DNA of 64,000 nucleotides from Streptomyces sp. S3(2020). GTDB lineage: Bacteria; Actinomycetota; Actinomycetes; Streptomycetales; Streptomycetaceae. The DNA lies in NCBI RefSeq assembly GCF_013044505.1, contig NZ_JABERD010000014.1, positions 1-64,000 on the forward strand, written 5' to 3'. Shown in pieces: positions 25,511-34,631 of this stretch. The position numbers and the translations under genes were made by a program. The notes below the pieces were generated by a model, which saw nothing but the letters and a program-made list of their open reading frames with translations, was not told where the DNA came from and did no database searches. The stretch's first letter is position 1; each line of letters opens with the position of its first letter.

Positions 25511-26335
25511 TCAGGACCCGGCCCGCGCCCGGGCCGCCGCCGGGTCCCAGCCCTCGCGGGGGACGGAGTCGAGCAGCAGGCGTGTGTAGGGGTGCTCGGG
25601 GGCGCTGAGCACCCGTCCGGTCGGGCCCTGCTCGACCACCGTGCCGCGGCGCATCACCAGGGTCTCGTCCGTGATGTGCTGCACCACCGACAGGTCGTGG
25701 CTGACGAAGACGAGGGCGACCCCGGTGTCCTTCCTGATCTCGTCGAGCAGCAGGAGGATCTGGGCCTGGACGGAGACGTCGAGCGCGGCCACCGCCTCGT
25801 CGAGGACGAGGATCCGTGGATCGACGGCGAGCGCCCGGGCGATGGCGAGGCGCTGCCGCTGCCCGCCCGACAGCTCGTGGGGGCGGGCGTCCGCCTCGCG
25901 GGTGCCGAGGCCGACCTGGTCGAGCAGCGACTCGATGTGCGGGTCCGTCGAGGGGTGCCCGTGCAGGCGCAGGGCGATCCGCAGGCACTGGCGGGATGTC
26001 AGCCTCGGGTCGAGCGAGACGTACGGGTCCTGGAACACCATCTGGATCTCGCGGGCCCGGGCCAGCCGGTCCCGCCGGGTGCGCCGGCCCCGGCCCGGTG
26101 TCCGGTCGGCGCCGTTCACGGTGATCGTGCCGCTGTCGGGCCGGATCAGGCCCACGAGGGTGCGGGCGACGGTGCTCTTGCCGGAGCCCGATTCGCCCAC
26201 GATGCCGAGTGATCCGCCGCGGGCGACGGTGAAGGACACCTGGTCGGCGGCGGTCAGACGGGTGCCGCCGGGGAGCCGGTACGTCTTGCGCAGGGCGTCG
26301 ACGACGAGCAGCGGGGCGTCGGGGGCGGGGGTCAT
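25511..26335 (-). CDS. Oligopeptide ABC transporter ATPase (DppF/OppF type)
   Basis: Walker A is GESGSGKST at residues 47-55. The Q-loop lies in MVFQDPYVSLDPRLT, the signature is LSGGQRQRLAIARAL, Walker B is RILVLDEAV and the switch His is in FVSHDLSVV; the C-terminal APEHPYTRLLLDSVP is typical of oligopeptide/dipeptide ATPases. All motifs are intact. The ATG at 26335 overlaps the upstream DppD-like stop in ATGA, so the two ATPases are translationally coupled and presumably form a heterodimer. It is the last gene of a five-gene transporter operon. The substrate is discussed with the binding protein. Confidence 0.92.
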   Translation of the reverse strand: MTPAPDAPLLVVDALRKTYRLPGGTRLTAADQVSFTVARGGSLGIVGESGSGKSTVARTLVGLIRPDSGTITVNGADRTPGRGRRTRRDRLARAREIQMVFQDPYVSLDPRLTSRQCLRIALRLHGHPSTDPHIESLLDQVGLGTREADARPHELSGGQRQRLAIARALAVDPRILVLDEAVAALDVSVQAQILLLLDEIRKDTGVALVFVSHDLSVVQHITDETLVMRRGTVVEQGPTGRVLSAPEHPYTRLLLDSVPREGWDPAAARARAGS

Positions 26336-27363
26336 CGGGTGCTCCCGGTGGTCTGCGTGATCGGGTGCGCGGGCGGGCCGGGCTCCGCGGAGCGGCCGGG
26401 CAGTTCGGGAAGGCGTCGGCAGGCCGCCGTGCCGCCGCCGTCGGTGGGCACGGGCTCCGGCCGCCAGGTGTCGCAGGCGGGTTCGGAGTGCGCGCAGCGG
26501 GTCGTGAACGGACAGCCGGTGAAGGCGTCCGCGAGGGACGGCGGGCGGCCGGGGATCGGGCGCAGGGCCCGGGACGTCTCGCCCAGTTCCGGGGAGCACT
26601 CCAGCAGCCCCTGGGTGTAGGGGTGCCGTGCGGCGGTGAAGAGCCGGCTCGCCTGCCGTTCCTCGACGACGCGGCCCGCGTACATGACGTACACGCGGTC
26701 GCAGTAGGCGGCGGCCAGGTGCAGGTCATGGGTGATGAACAGCAGCCCGAGGCCGCGTTCCTCACGCAGGGTGCGCAGCAGGGCGAGGATGTCCGCCTGG
26801 GTGGTGACATCGAGCGCGCTGGTGGCCTCGTCGGCCAGCAGCAGCTCGGGTTCGGCGGCGAGCGCGCCGGCGATGACGACGCGTTGCAGCATGCCGCCGG
26901 AGAGTTCGTGGGGGTGCTGGCGCAGGTGGCGGGCGGGGTCCGGCAGACCGACGGCGTCCAGGAGTGCCACGGCCCGGGCCCGGGCCGCCCGCTTGTCGGT
27001 GAGGCCGGTGCGGGCGAGCCGTTCGAGGAGGAAGTCGCCGATCCGTCGTACGGGGTTGAGGGCCGAGCGCGGGTCCTGGTGGACCATGGCGACGGTGCGG
27101 GCGCGGTGGGCGCGCAGCTGTGCGCCGGTCATGGCGAGGACGTCGTCGCCACCCACCCTCACCTGTCCGGTGACGTGGGCGTCGTCAGGGAAGAGGTTGA
27201 GCACGGCCTTGGCGGTGGTGGACTTTCCGGAGCCGGACTCCCCGACGAGGCCGACGACCTCTCCGGCGGCGACCTGGAGGGAGACGTCCGCGAGCAGGGG
27301 CCGGGCGGCGCCGGGCAGGAGCAGGTTCAGGTTCGCTAGGTCGAGCAGCGTGTCGTTCGGCAT
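26332..27363 (-). CDS. Oligopeptide ABC transporter ATPase (DppD/OppD type)
   Basis: Walker A is GESGSGKST (41-49); the protein has MVHQDPRSALNPVRRIGDF, the signature LSGGMLQRVVIAGAL, Walker B LLLADEATSALD and the switch region FITHDLHLAA. Near the C-terminus the Cys-containing CPFTTRCAHSEPAC is the iron-sulfur-like motif characteristic of Dpp/Opp-type ATPases. Length 343 is normal. The start at 27363 lies 6 bp below the DppC-like stop. With the DppF-like partner it powers uptake. Confidence 0.92.
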   Translation of the reverse strand: MPNDTLLDLANLNLLLPGAARPLLADVSLQVAAGEVVGLVGESGSGKSTTAKAVLNLFPDDAHVTGQVRVGGDDVLAMTGAQLRAHRARTVAMVHQDPRSALNPVRRIGDFLLERLARTGLTDKRAARARAVALLDAVGLPDPARHLRQHPHELSGGMLQRVVIAGALAAEPELLLADEATSALDVTTQADILALLRTLREERGLGLLFITHDLHLAAAYCDRVYVMYAGRVVEERQASRLFTAARHPYTQGLLECSPELGETSRALRPIPGRPPSLADAFTGCPFTTRCAHSEPACDTWRPEPVPTDGGGTAACRRLPELPGRSAEPGPPAHPITQTTGSTR

Positions 27364-27369
27364 GGTGGG

Positions 27370-28224
27370 CTACCTCCTGGCGCCGAGGCGGTCCGCGGCC
27401 CAGACGCCGACCATGTTGAAGGCCACCACGACGGCGGCGATGGCGGTGCCCGGCACGAGGGCCGGGAGCAGGGCTCCCTGGACGATCGCGGCCTGGCCCT
27501 CCTGGACCATGAGCCCCCAGTCGGAGCTGGGCGGCTGGGCGCCGAAGCCGAGGTAGCTGAGGGTGGCGAGGCTCATCAGGGACTCGCCGAACAGGACGAC
27601 CAGGTAGCCGACGATCGGGCGGCCGAGGTTGGGCACGAGGTGGGCCACACAGATCCGGACGCCGCCCATGCCCTGGACGCGGTAGGCGTCGATGTAGGAC
27701 TTGGACCGCTCGGACAGGGCCACGCTGCGGGTGTACTTCGCGATGGTCGGCGCGAAGGCCAGTCCGAGGGCGATCACCGACGTGGTCATGCCGGTGCCGA
27801 AGACCGCGATGATCAGGACGACGAACAGCAGGCCGGGGAAGGCGTACATGACGTCGGTGATCCGGGAGACCAGCGCGTCCACCCAGCCGCCGCGCCAGGC
27901 GGCGAGGGTGCCGAGGGTGACGCCGAGGACGGAGGCGAGCAGGAGCAGCAGGAGCGGTGCGATCAGGCTGGTCCGGGCGCCGTACAGCACCCGGGAGAGC
28001 AGGTCCTGACCGGAGGCGTCGGTGCCGAGGGGGTGGGCGGCGGTGGTGCCGACGAGGGAGGACGACAGGTCGACGGCGTCGGGCGCGTAGGGCGCGAGCA
28101 GCGGCGCGAGGACGGCGGCGAGCACGACGAGGCCGAGGAATCCGCCGGCGACGGTGACGCCCCAGGGGCGGCGGGGGCGCTTGCCCGCGGGGAGGAGGAC
28201 GCCGATGGGGACGGCGGCGGTCAT
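27370..28224 (-). CDS. Oligopeptide ABC transporter permease (DppC type)
   Basis: The protein has six or so hydrophobic segments; residues 24-46 form the first helix, and a large periplasm-equivalent loop contains HPLGTDASGQDLLSRVLYGARTS, a hallmark of the DppC/OppC permeases. The EAA-like loop is in YIDAYRVQGMGGVRICVAHLVPN. At 284 residues it is a full-length partner of the DppB-like protein. The ATG at 28224 overlaps the upstream stop (ATGA at 28221-28224). Confidence 0.92.
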   Translation of the reverse strand: MTAAVPIGVLLPAGKRPRRPWGVTVAGGFLGLVVLAAVLAPLLAPYAPDAVDLSSSLVGTTAAHPLGTDASGQDLLSRVLYGARTSLIAPLLLLLLASVLGVTLGTLAAWRGGWVDALVSRITDVMYAFPGLLFVVLIIAVFGTGMTTSVIALGLAFAPTIAKYTRSVALSERSKSYIDAYRVQGMGGVRICVAHLVPNLGRPIVGYLVVLFGESLMSLATLSYLGFGAQPPSSDWGLMVQEGQAAIVQGALLPALVPGTAIAAVVVAFNMVGVWAADRLGARR

Positions 28225-29174
28225 ACGGAGCTCCTCAGGGCTTTCAGGCGCGGGTCGAGCAGGGGGTGCACGAGATCCACGGCGGTGGTGACGACGATGT
28301 ACGAGGTGACCATCAGCAGCAGGACGGCCTGGGCGACGGGGAAGTCGTGGCTGTTGATGGCGCCGACGAGCAGTGAGCCGATCCCGCTGAGGCCGAAGAC
28401 GGTCTCGATGGCCACGGTCCCGGCGAGCATGCCCGCGGTGACCAGACCGCACATGGTGACGATCGGCCCGAGGGCGTTGCGCAGCACGTGCCGGCGGATG
28501 ATGTCCCGCTCGGGCAGTCCGGCGGCGCGGGCCACGGCCACGTGCTCGGCGGCGCCCGCCTCCGCCATGGCCTGCCGGGTCACCCGGCTGATCACGGCGA
28601 GCGCGCCGAGCGCCATGGCCACGGCGGGCAGGGTGAGGTGGTGCAGGGTGCCGGCGAAGCCCTCACCGCTGCCCGTCACCGGGAACCAGCCGAGCTCGAC
28701 CCCGAAGACGGCGACCAGGGCGATGCCGCCGACGAACGACGGCACGGACGCGGCGAGCGTGGTGCCGCCGACCACGGCCGAGTCGACCCACGTCCCGCGC
28801 CGGACGGCGGCGACGATGCCGGCGCCCACGCCCAGGACGACGAACAGGACCGTGGCGTAGCCGACGAGGACCAGCGTCGTCGGGAAGCGGGAGGTCAGCA
28901 GGTCGGAGACCTGGTCGCCGTACTGGAAGGACCGGCCGAGGTCGAGGTGGAGGCAGTCCCACAGCCAGCGGCCGTACTGGACGACCAGGGGTTCGTCCAG
29001 GTGGTACTGCGCCCGGACGGTGGCGAGCCGTTCCGGGGTGAGCTTGTCGCGGCCCCCCGCCAGGAAGACGGCGGGGTCACCGGGGGCGGCGTAGACGGCG
29101 GCGAAGATCACGAAGGACGCCGCCAGCAGGGTGGCCACCAGTCCCGCGAGCCGCCGTCCAAGGGCGACGATCAT
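28221..29174 (-). CDS. Oligopeptide ABC transporter permease (DppB type)
   Basis: The N-terminus GRRLAGLVATLLAASFVIFAAVYAAPGDPA is the standard DppB/OppB opening with the FxxxxxxPGDP turn. Residues around DLGRSFQYGDQVSDLLTSRFPTTL form the conserved extracellular segment, and the EAA loop is AEHVAVARAAGLPERDIIRRHVLRNAL. It is 317 residues long with about six helices. It starts 6 bp after the binding-protein gene stop, so all five transporter genes form one operon (30818 to 25511). Confidence 0.93.
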   Translation of the reverse strand: MIVALGRRLAGLVATLLAASFVIFAAVYAAPGDPAVFLAGGRDKLTPERLATVRAQYHLDEPLVVQYGRWLWDCLHLDLGRSFQYGDQVSDLLTSRFPTTLVLVGYATVLFVVLGVGAGIVAAVRRGTWVDSAVVGGTTLAASVPSFVGGIALVAVFGVELGWFPVTGSGEGFAGTLHHLTLPAVAMALGALAVISRVTRQAMAEAGAAEHVAVARAAGLPERDIIRRHVLRNALGPIVTMCGLVTAGMLAGTVAIETVFGLSGIGSLLVGAINSHDFPVAQAVLLLMVTSYIVVTTAVDLVHPLLDPRLKALRSSV

Positions 29175-29180
29175 GGTTGT

Positions 29181-30818
29181 TCAGCCCTTCTTCGCGCCGA
29201 GCCGCGCGGCCCAGGGGGAATAGAGGTACGCCATGGAGGCGGGCGGGCCGGTCAGTTCGTCGTTCATGACGAGCACGGTCGGCATCTGCGCGACCGGGAT
29301 CCAGACCGCGGCATCGCTGAATTCCTTCTCGATGTCGACGACGAGCGCGGCCCGCTTCGCGTCGTCGATGGTACGCAGGGCCTCCTCGACGTTGCTGTCG
29401 TAGGCGGCGCTGCTGAACCCGACCCAGTTGTTGGAGCTGTCGGACAGTGCGTTGTCGTAGAAGCCCAGCGGGTCGCTCTTGGAGATGTACCAGTCGGCGA
29501 CCAGCACGTCGATGTCCGCGCGGGCCTCCTTGTCGCCGTAGAACTCCCCGTAGGCCGCGCTCGGCACCGTCTTGATCTGTGCCTTGAGCCCGAGCTGGGT
29601 CAGGGCGGCGCGTACGGCGTTGGCGATCACGAGTCGGCCCTGGGTGCTGTCGGTGCCGATCACGATGGGCGAGTCGGGCTTGGCGGCGGCCTTCTTGACC
29701 AGTTCCTTGGCCGCGGCGAGGTCCGGCTCGGCGGGGGCGGCCGCGTCGAGCTGCTTCTGGGCGGCCTCGAAGACTGACTTCTCGTAGCCCCAGGCTCCGG
29801 AGCCGACGGGGGTCGCCCATGGCTCGACCAGACCGCCGTAGCCGGACTTGGCGATGCCCGTGCGGTCCAGGGCCAGGGACAGCGCCTTGCGGATGTCGGG
29901 GTCGGCGAGGCCGCCGCGCTCGGTGGGGATCAGGGCGAGGGTGGCGGTGCTCGGGCCGTAGTACTGCTTCAGGCCGGACTTGCCGGTCAGGGCGGCGGCC
30001 GTGCTGACGGTGTCGAGGTAGGCGCCGTCGGCGGCCCCGGTGCTGAGCGCGTTGACCATCGCGCTGTCCTCGGCCCAGCGGAAGACGACCTGTCCGGTGA
30101 GCGGCTTGTCGCCCCAGTAGTCGTCGGCGCGGGTGAGGGTGATGGAGTCGCCGGACTTCCAGTTCGTCAGCTCGTACGGGCCGGAACAGGCGTCGCCCTG
30201 GCCGGGCGTACCGAACTCGTTGCCCGCCTTCTCGACCAGCGCCTTGTCGTAGACGAGCCCGGCGTCACCGGCGAGTGCCTTCGTGAACAGCGCGTCGGGC
30301 TGCTTGAAGGTGATGGTGATCTCGCGGTCGCCGGTCCTGGTCATCGCGCTGACGTTGCCGAACTCGTCGGACTGCTCCATCTCCGGCTCGGCGTGCCGGC
30401 GCAGGCTGAACAGGACGTCGTCGGCGGTCATCGTCGAGCCGTCGTGGAAGGTGACGCCGTCACGCAGGGTCAGTACGAGGGTCTTCGGGTCCGGCCTGGT
30501 CTCCTTCTCGACGAGGGAGGGCTCTACGGACATGTCGGGCTGGAGCTGGTAGAGGCGCTCGCAGACGTTGCTGAGCACGGTGCGGCCCGCGCTGCCGCCC
30601 TGGGTGTCGAGGTCGAGGGACTCGGGCTCGTCCTCCAGCAGCCAGTCGACCGAGTCGACGGTGCCGGTGGCCGCGGCGGTGGTGGGCGTGAGCTTCAGCT
30701 GGGAGACGTCGACGCCCGCGGTGTCCTTGGACGTCGTGGTGTCGGCGCCTGCGCAGGCGGCGGTGAGGGCCAGCGTGCCGGCGAGACAGAGCGGCGCGAG
30801 GCGGGAGGTGGGCTTCAT
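29181..30818 (-). CDS. Oligopeptide-binding lipoprotein (DppA type)
   Basis: The leader LCLAGTLALTAAC ends in a lipobox (TAAC), giving a membrane-anchored solute-binding protein. Family 5 features include DVDSVDWLLEDEPESLD-type opening, LRDGVTFHDGSTMTADDVLFSLRR and NWKSGDSITLTRADDYWGDKP. It is 545 residues long, as usual. It is the first transporter gene, downstream of the C45 hydrolase gene with 51 bp between, so hydrolase and uptake genes are probably one transcript. The ligand cannot be read from the sequence; the neighbouring amide-bond enzyme suggests an N-acylated or peptide-like compound (inference). Confidence 0.9.
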   Translation of the reverse strand: MKPTSRLAPLCLAGTLALTAACAGADTTTSKDTAGVDVSQLKLTPTTAAATGTVDSVDWLLEDEPESLDLDTQGGSAGRTVLSNVCERLYQLQPDMSVEPSLVEKETRPDPKTLVLTLRDGVTFHDGSTMTADDVLFSLRRHAEPEMEQSDEFGNVSAMTRTGDREITITFKQPDALFTKALAGDAGLVYDKALVEKAGNEFGTPGQGDACSGPYELTNWKSGDSITLTRADDYWGDKPLTGQVVFRWAEDSAMVNALSTGAADGAYLDTVSTAAALTGKSGLKQYYGPSTATLALIPTERGGLADPDIRKALSLALDRTGIAKSGYGGLVEPWATPVGSGAWGYEKSVFEAAQKQLDAAAPAEPDLAAAKELVKKAAAKPDSPIVIGTDSTQGRLVIANAVRAALTQLGLKAQIKTVPSAAYGEFYGDKEARADIDVLVADWYISKSDPLGFYDNALSDSSNNWVGFSSAAYDSNVEEALRTIDDAKRAALVVDIEKEFSDAAVWIPVAQMPTVLVMNDELTGPPASMAYLYSPWAARLGAKKG

Positions 30819-30869
30819 GGCGGGCTCCTGGGCGGGACGGGACGGGGCGAGGAGGGGCGCAGCGGATGG

Positions 30870-32021
30870 TCAGGCGGGTGCGTGGGGGCCGTCGTAGAGG
30901 TTCCAGGGCAGGTGCTGGTACTCGCGGTCGCAGGGCGTCCCGGCCGTGACGTGGTAGTCGCCCGCGGTGAGGTCCACACAGGAGGACACCAGTGTCGCCC
31001 AGTGCCTGATCTCGGGTTTGCGCGGGTCGGCGTGGGTGCACAGGGACTCGGGGAAGCCGAGGTGGTCCGACATCGCGTGCTTGATCAGCTTGCGGGTCTC
31101 GTCCGGGCCGTTCGCGTCGCGCAGCAGCCGCAGTCCTTCCTCCGCGCGCGGGACCCGTACCAGGGAGTCCGGGGCCAGGGGCCGGTAGTCGGCGGCCAGG
31201 GCGGCGGGGACGCCCGCCTGGTAGTGGTTGCCGTGGACGAGGAGGCCGTCGTCCGGATACATCCAGCCATGGCCGGCGGGGGTGGTCTCGATGTCGATGG
31301 CGAAGCCCTCGCGGCAGGTCAGCAGGGCGTTGCTGGCGATGTGGGCGCGGGTGCGGCAGAGCACGTCCAGCGCGTCGGTGATGCTCGACTGGTCGAGGAC
31401 GGTGCGCCGGATCACGGTCTGCGGCAGTCCGACGGCGTCGTCGAAACGCCCGCCGAGGCCGTTGGCGTTGAAGGCGATCCCGGCGGAGTTGGCGCCCTGG
31501 CGGCCGATCTGTCCGGCCTCCACCTGCATGATGAGCGTGGGCTTGGGCGGCTGGACGATCCGGAGCATGACGACGGTGTCGGCGACACCGGCCCGCCAGT
31601 CCCAGTTCTGCCCCGCCCACACATGGCCGTCGCCGCTGGCGGGCCCGTAGGCCGCGAAGGAGGTGCAGCCCTCCGCGGGCTCCTCCGGCGCCTCGGCGCC
31701 GGTCCGCATGCGGGTGAAGGAGTCGTCGTAGATGACCTCGCCGCGGGCGTTGAGCGCGAGCACGTCGAGCAGGCCGACACCGGCGCCGTCGGCGATGCCC
31801 TCCATCTCCGTCAGGAGATCCGGGTCGTGGTCGCGGACGGGTTCCAGCCAGCGGGCGGCCCGCGCGGTGACCTGCTTCCAGGTCAGACCCGAGGAGACAC
31901 CGAAGGCCTCCGCGTAGTAGCCGAGGGCGGTGTGCAGCTGCGGGGCGACGGCCTCTCCGTACTGTCGTCCTCTCTGGGACGGGGTCCCGGAGATCTCGAC
32001 GACCGGAAGGCTGTGTTTCAT
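30870..32021 (-). CDS. C45-type Ntn-hydrolase (acyl-CoA:6-APA acyltransferase-like)
   Basis: The family matures by self-cleavage before a Cys; here G118-C119 in AEGCTSFAAYGPASG, followed by VWAGQNWDW, is the same site as the Gly-Cys of penicillin acyltransferase, so C119 should become the N-terminal nucleophile. Further family features are the substrate region IMQVEAGQIGRQGANSAGIAFNANGL and a VHGNHY motif. Members hydrolyse or transfer acyl groups on amide bonds. At 383 residues the length is normal. The ATG at 32021 has GAGGAG 8 nt upstream; an earlier in-frame ATG at 32075 lies within the operator. It precedes the Dpp operon and is divergent from the RpiR regulator, which presumably controls it. 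Confidence 0.8.
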   Translation of the reverse strand: MKHSLPVVEISGTPSQRGRQYGEAVAPQLHTALGYYAEAFGVSSGLTWKQVTARAARWLEPVRDHDPDLLTEMEGIADGAGVGLLDVLALNARGEVIYDDSFTRMRTGAEAPEEPAEGCTSFAAYGPASGDGHVWAGQNWDWRAGVADTVVMLRIVQPPKPTLIMQVEAGQIGRQGANSAGIAFNANGLGGRFDDAVGLPQTVIRRTVLDQSSITDALDVLCRTRAHIASNALLTCREGFAIDIETTPAGHGWMYPDDGLLVHGNHYQAGVPAALAADYRPLAPDSLVRVPRAEEGLRLLRDANGPDETRKLIKHAMSDHLGFPESLCTHADPRKPEIRHWATLVSSCVDLTAGDYHVTAGTPCDREYQHLPWNLYDGPHAPA

Positions 32022-32059
32022 GGGGAGGCTCCTCGACAAGGCACGAGCGCTGTAACATC

Positions 32060-32105
32060 TGTTCCAGATATTCACGCTCCTGGAACAAGGTGTTCAGAGC
32101 GTAAC
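32060..32105. promoter_or_regulatory. Probable operator of the RpiR-type regulator
   Basis: TGTTCCAG (32060-32067) and CTGGAACA (32080-32087) form a perfect 8-bp inverted repeat with a 12-bp spacer. A further half-site TGTTCAG lies at 32091-32097, and GTAAC occurs at both flanks (32052 and 32101). It occupies the 112-bp gap between the hydrolase/transporter operon and the regulator gene, so it can govern both directions. The binding protein is inferred from position. Confidence 0.6.
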
Positions 32106-32133
32106 GTCGGTACCGCGAGAGTCAAGAGGTGTA

Positions 32134-33057
32134 ATGGAGATTTCACAGCCGGGGGGTGCCGGAAGCGCCGCCCCCGGGGGCCTCACCCGCCTGCGCGCCA
32201 TCGTCCGCGACCTGTGGGACGAGCTGTCCGCCTCCGAGCGGACCGTCGCCCAGTACCTGGTGAGCGCCCCGGTCGAGCAGGTGATGTTCGCCAGCACCCA
32301 GGAGCTGGGCACGGCCAGCGGCACCAGCAACGCCACCGTCGTACGCGCGTTGCAGCGCCTGGGATACGCCGGGCTGCCCGCCCTCAAGCGCGAACTGGCC
32401 GCCGACTTCACCGCGGCCCAGGCCCCCGACGTCCGCCTCGCGCAGCGCATCGCCCATGTCGGCAAGGATCTCGACAAGATCTGTAACGACGTTTTCGACG
32501 AGACCCAGGAGCGCGTCGACCAGTGCCGCAGCCTCGTCGACACCGAGGCGCTCCAGCGGGCGGTCACCGTGCTCGCCGAGGCCAGGGACGTGTTCTGCTA
32601 CGGCGTCGCCGCCTGCGAACTCGCGGCCCGCCACCTCGCCCGCGCCCTGGGCCGCATCGGCCACCGGGCCCGGTTCGTCGGCGACACCGGCTTCGCCCTC
32701 GCCGACCCGCTGCTCGCCCTCGGACAGGGGGACGCGGTCGTGATCTTCCAGCCGGGACGGCAACTGCCCGAGCTCACCGTGCTGGTGGAGCGGGCCCGCG
32801 CGGTCGGCGCCAGGGTCGTCTTCATCACCGACGAACTGAGCGAGGTGTTCGCGGACCGGGTCGAGGCGGTGCTCCTCGCGCCCTACACACCCACCGGGAA
32901 CACCAACGAGTCATTGACCGGGCTGGTCGTCGCCGACGTCCTCGTCCTCGCCCTCACCGCCCTCGACGAGACCTCGGCCGTGGAACACTCCCATCAACTC
33001 AACGCGCTGCGCGGACAGTTGCTCGGCTCAGGGGAGCCGCGGCACCGCAGGAGCTGA
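32134..33057 (+). CDS. MurR/RpiR-family transcriptional regulator
   Basis: Residues 15-90 form the HTH_6 domain ([40 protein letters not shown]) and residues about 125-260 a sugar-isomerase (SIS) domain ([47 protein letters not shown]), which normally senses a phosphosugar. It is 307 residues long. It is divergent from the C45 hydrolase and Dpp operon with a shared palindromic site, so it is the likely local regulator. MurR-type members govern recycling of cell-wall sugars, which would fit peptide uptake, but the effector is unknown. Confidence 0.88.
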   Translation: MEISQPGGAGSAAPGGLTRLRAIVRDLWDELSASERTVAQYLVSAPVEQVMFASTQELGTASGTSNATVVRALQRLGYAGLPALKRELAADFTAAQAPDVRLAQRIAHVGKDLDKICNDVFDETQERVDQCRSLVDTEALQRAVTVLAEARDVFCYGVAACELAARHLARALGRIGHRARFVGDTGFALADPLLALGQGDAVVIFQPGRQLPELTVLVERARAVGARVVFITDELSEVFADRVEAVLLAPYTPTGNTNESLTGLVVADVLVLALTALDETSAVEHSHQLNALRGQLLGSGEPRHRRS

Positions 33058-33121
33058 CCCAGCACCGGTACTCCGGAGGGGGCACGCCGAGGGCGGCGGC
33101 GACCTCGGACCCGGGAGGCGC

Positions 33122-33141
33122 GGCGGGGGCTCCTGCCCGCC
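33122..33141 (+). terminator. GC hairpin after the regulator gene
   Basis: GGCGGG and CCCGCC pair across an 8-nt loop, 65 bp below the RpiR stop and just above the next gene. There is no U-tract. Weak evidence. Confidence 0.3.
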
Positions 33142-33166
33142 CCACTGTCGAACAGGGGGAGACACC

Positions 33167-34561
33167 ATGCGCGGAGACCGCGGTCACCACGAGACCATCG
33201 CCGCGATTGCGCGAAATCCCGGGGCGCCTGCCGAAGTCCTGACGAGACTGCTGTGCAAGGAAGCCAAGGCGGCCTGGGACACGGTCGCCTGGCGCGCACT
33301 GCCGGACGAGGTGGTCGATGCCCTCGTCACGCATCCCGACCACAGACTCAGGACAGCGCTCACCGGCAACACCGAGGTGCCGCCGCAGCAGCGCGCCCGC
33401 CTCGTGGACGATCCCGATCCGAGCGTCCGCCACTATCTCGCCATCGGACCCGAATGGTTCCGCGTCACCGCGCGGCCACTGCCCCTGTCCGCCCAGCAAC
33501 GCCTCCTGGCCGATCCGGAACTCCCCGTTCGCCGATCAGCGGCCTCCTGCCGCCAGACAGCTCCCGGCCTGGTCGCGGAACTCGCCGACCACCAGGACGC
33601 GGACCTCCGCCGGGCAGCGTGCCGCGCATGGACCCTGCTCTCCGAGGACACCCGGAGCCGTCTGCTGCGCGACGACGATGACGACGTACGACAGGCGGCC
33701 ATGATCGAGGCCTGCCGCGACGACGAGGGCTGCACCGATCTCCTCCTCGACTCGGACATCGGCCGCTTCCGCCGAAACGACGTGATCCGCTACGGCGCCA
33801 TGAGCACGGCGACCGCCGAACGGCTCGCGGCAAGCTCCGACGACGAGGACCGGCAGGAGCTGGCGACCAACCTGGGCGTGCCCATCGACCTCGTCAGGAC
33901 GTTGGCCGACGACGACGCACACAACGTCCGGCTGGCGGTATCGGTACGACCGGAATTGACAGAGACCGAACGTACCGCCATCGACATCACCATCGAGGAG
34001 TACCACCGGCTCTCTCCCGTCGAATGGGTCCGCCGGTGCACCGATCCCGACCTGCTGCGCCACTGCGCCAGGTCGGCCAACATCCTGCTGCGCCGCAGCG
34101 CCGCCTACAGCCGGCACTTGCCCGCCGACGCGATCGACCTGCTGTCGCGGGACGACGACTACGCCGTGCGGCTCCTGCTGTGCGAGAACCAGCCGGCCGT
34201 CGACGGCGAAGTGGTGCTCCAGACCTATCTGGACTGCCAGGTCATCACGAAGGGCTTCCTGCTGGACCACCCGAACTTCCCCCGCGCGGGCAACGGAGCC
34301 CGCTTCGCCGACGACCTGGATCCAGCGAAACGATGCCTGGTGGGGCTCGACCCCGAGGCACCCGTCGACGCCGTGGTCCGGCTGCTGGCCGACCCCGACG
34401 AGCGCGTACGCGCCATGGCGGCCGCGCACCCCGCGCTGCCGGTCGACCTCATCCTCCAGAGCTGCGCCAACCCGGAGTTCTCCGCCCACGCCCTCAGCAA
34501 CCCCAGCCTTCCCGCGGAGGTCATGCACCGGTACCTGGACGATGCGGGCATCCCTCGCTGA
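33167..34561 (+). CDS. Helical-repeat (LRV-like) protein
   Basis: The 464 residues consist of repeated units of about 24 residues with the pattern NPxxPAExLxxLLxDxDxxVRxxxAxxP: for example [73 protein letters not shown] and [25 protein letters not shown]. This matches leucine-rich-repeat-variant or HEAT-like arrays, which form curved protein-binding scaffolds. There is no enzyme motif and no leader. The ATG at 33167 follows GGGGGAG by 5 nt. It stands alone between convergent and co-directional neighbours; its partner is unknown. Confidence 0.8.
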   Translation: MRGDRGHHETIAAIARNPGAPAEVLTRLLCKEAKAAWDTVAWRALPDEVVDALVTHPDHRLRTALTGNTEVPPQQRARLVDDPDPSVRHYLAIGPEWFRVTARPLPLSAQQRLLADPELPVRRSAASCRQTAPGLVAELADHQDADLRRAACRAWTLLSEDTRSRLLRDDDDDVRQAAMIEACRDDEGCTDLLLDSDIGRFRRNDVIRYGAMSTATAERLAASSDDEDRQELATNLGVPIDLVRTLADDDAHNVRLAVSVRPELTETERTAIDITIEEYHRLSPVEWVRRCTDPDLLRHCARSANILLRRSAAYSRHLPADAIDLLSRDDDYAVRLLLCENQPAVDGEVVLQTYLDCQVITKGFLLDHPNFPRAGNGARFADDLDPAKRCLVGLDPEAPVDAVVRLLADPDERVRAMAAAHPALPVDLILQSCANPEFSAHALSNPSLPAEVMHRYLDDAGIPR

Positions 34562-34601
34562 CGCGGGGAGAGAGGATCAGCAAGGCCAGCGCCCCCATAG
34601 C

Positions 34602-34625
34602 GCCATACGGCCATACGGCCATACC
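34602..34625. repeat. 8-bp tandem repeat, three copies
   Basis: GCCATACG is repeated at 34602 and 34610, then GCCATACC at 34618, in the gap between the convergent repeat-protein and WYL genes. It is a simple sequence repeat with no visible function. Confidence 0.8.
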
Positions 34626-34631
34626 GTCACT

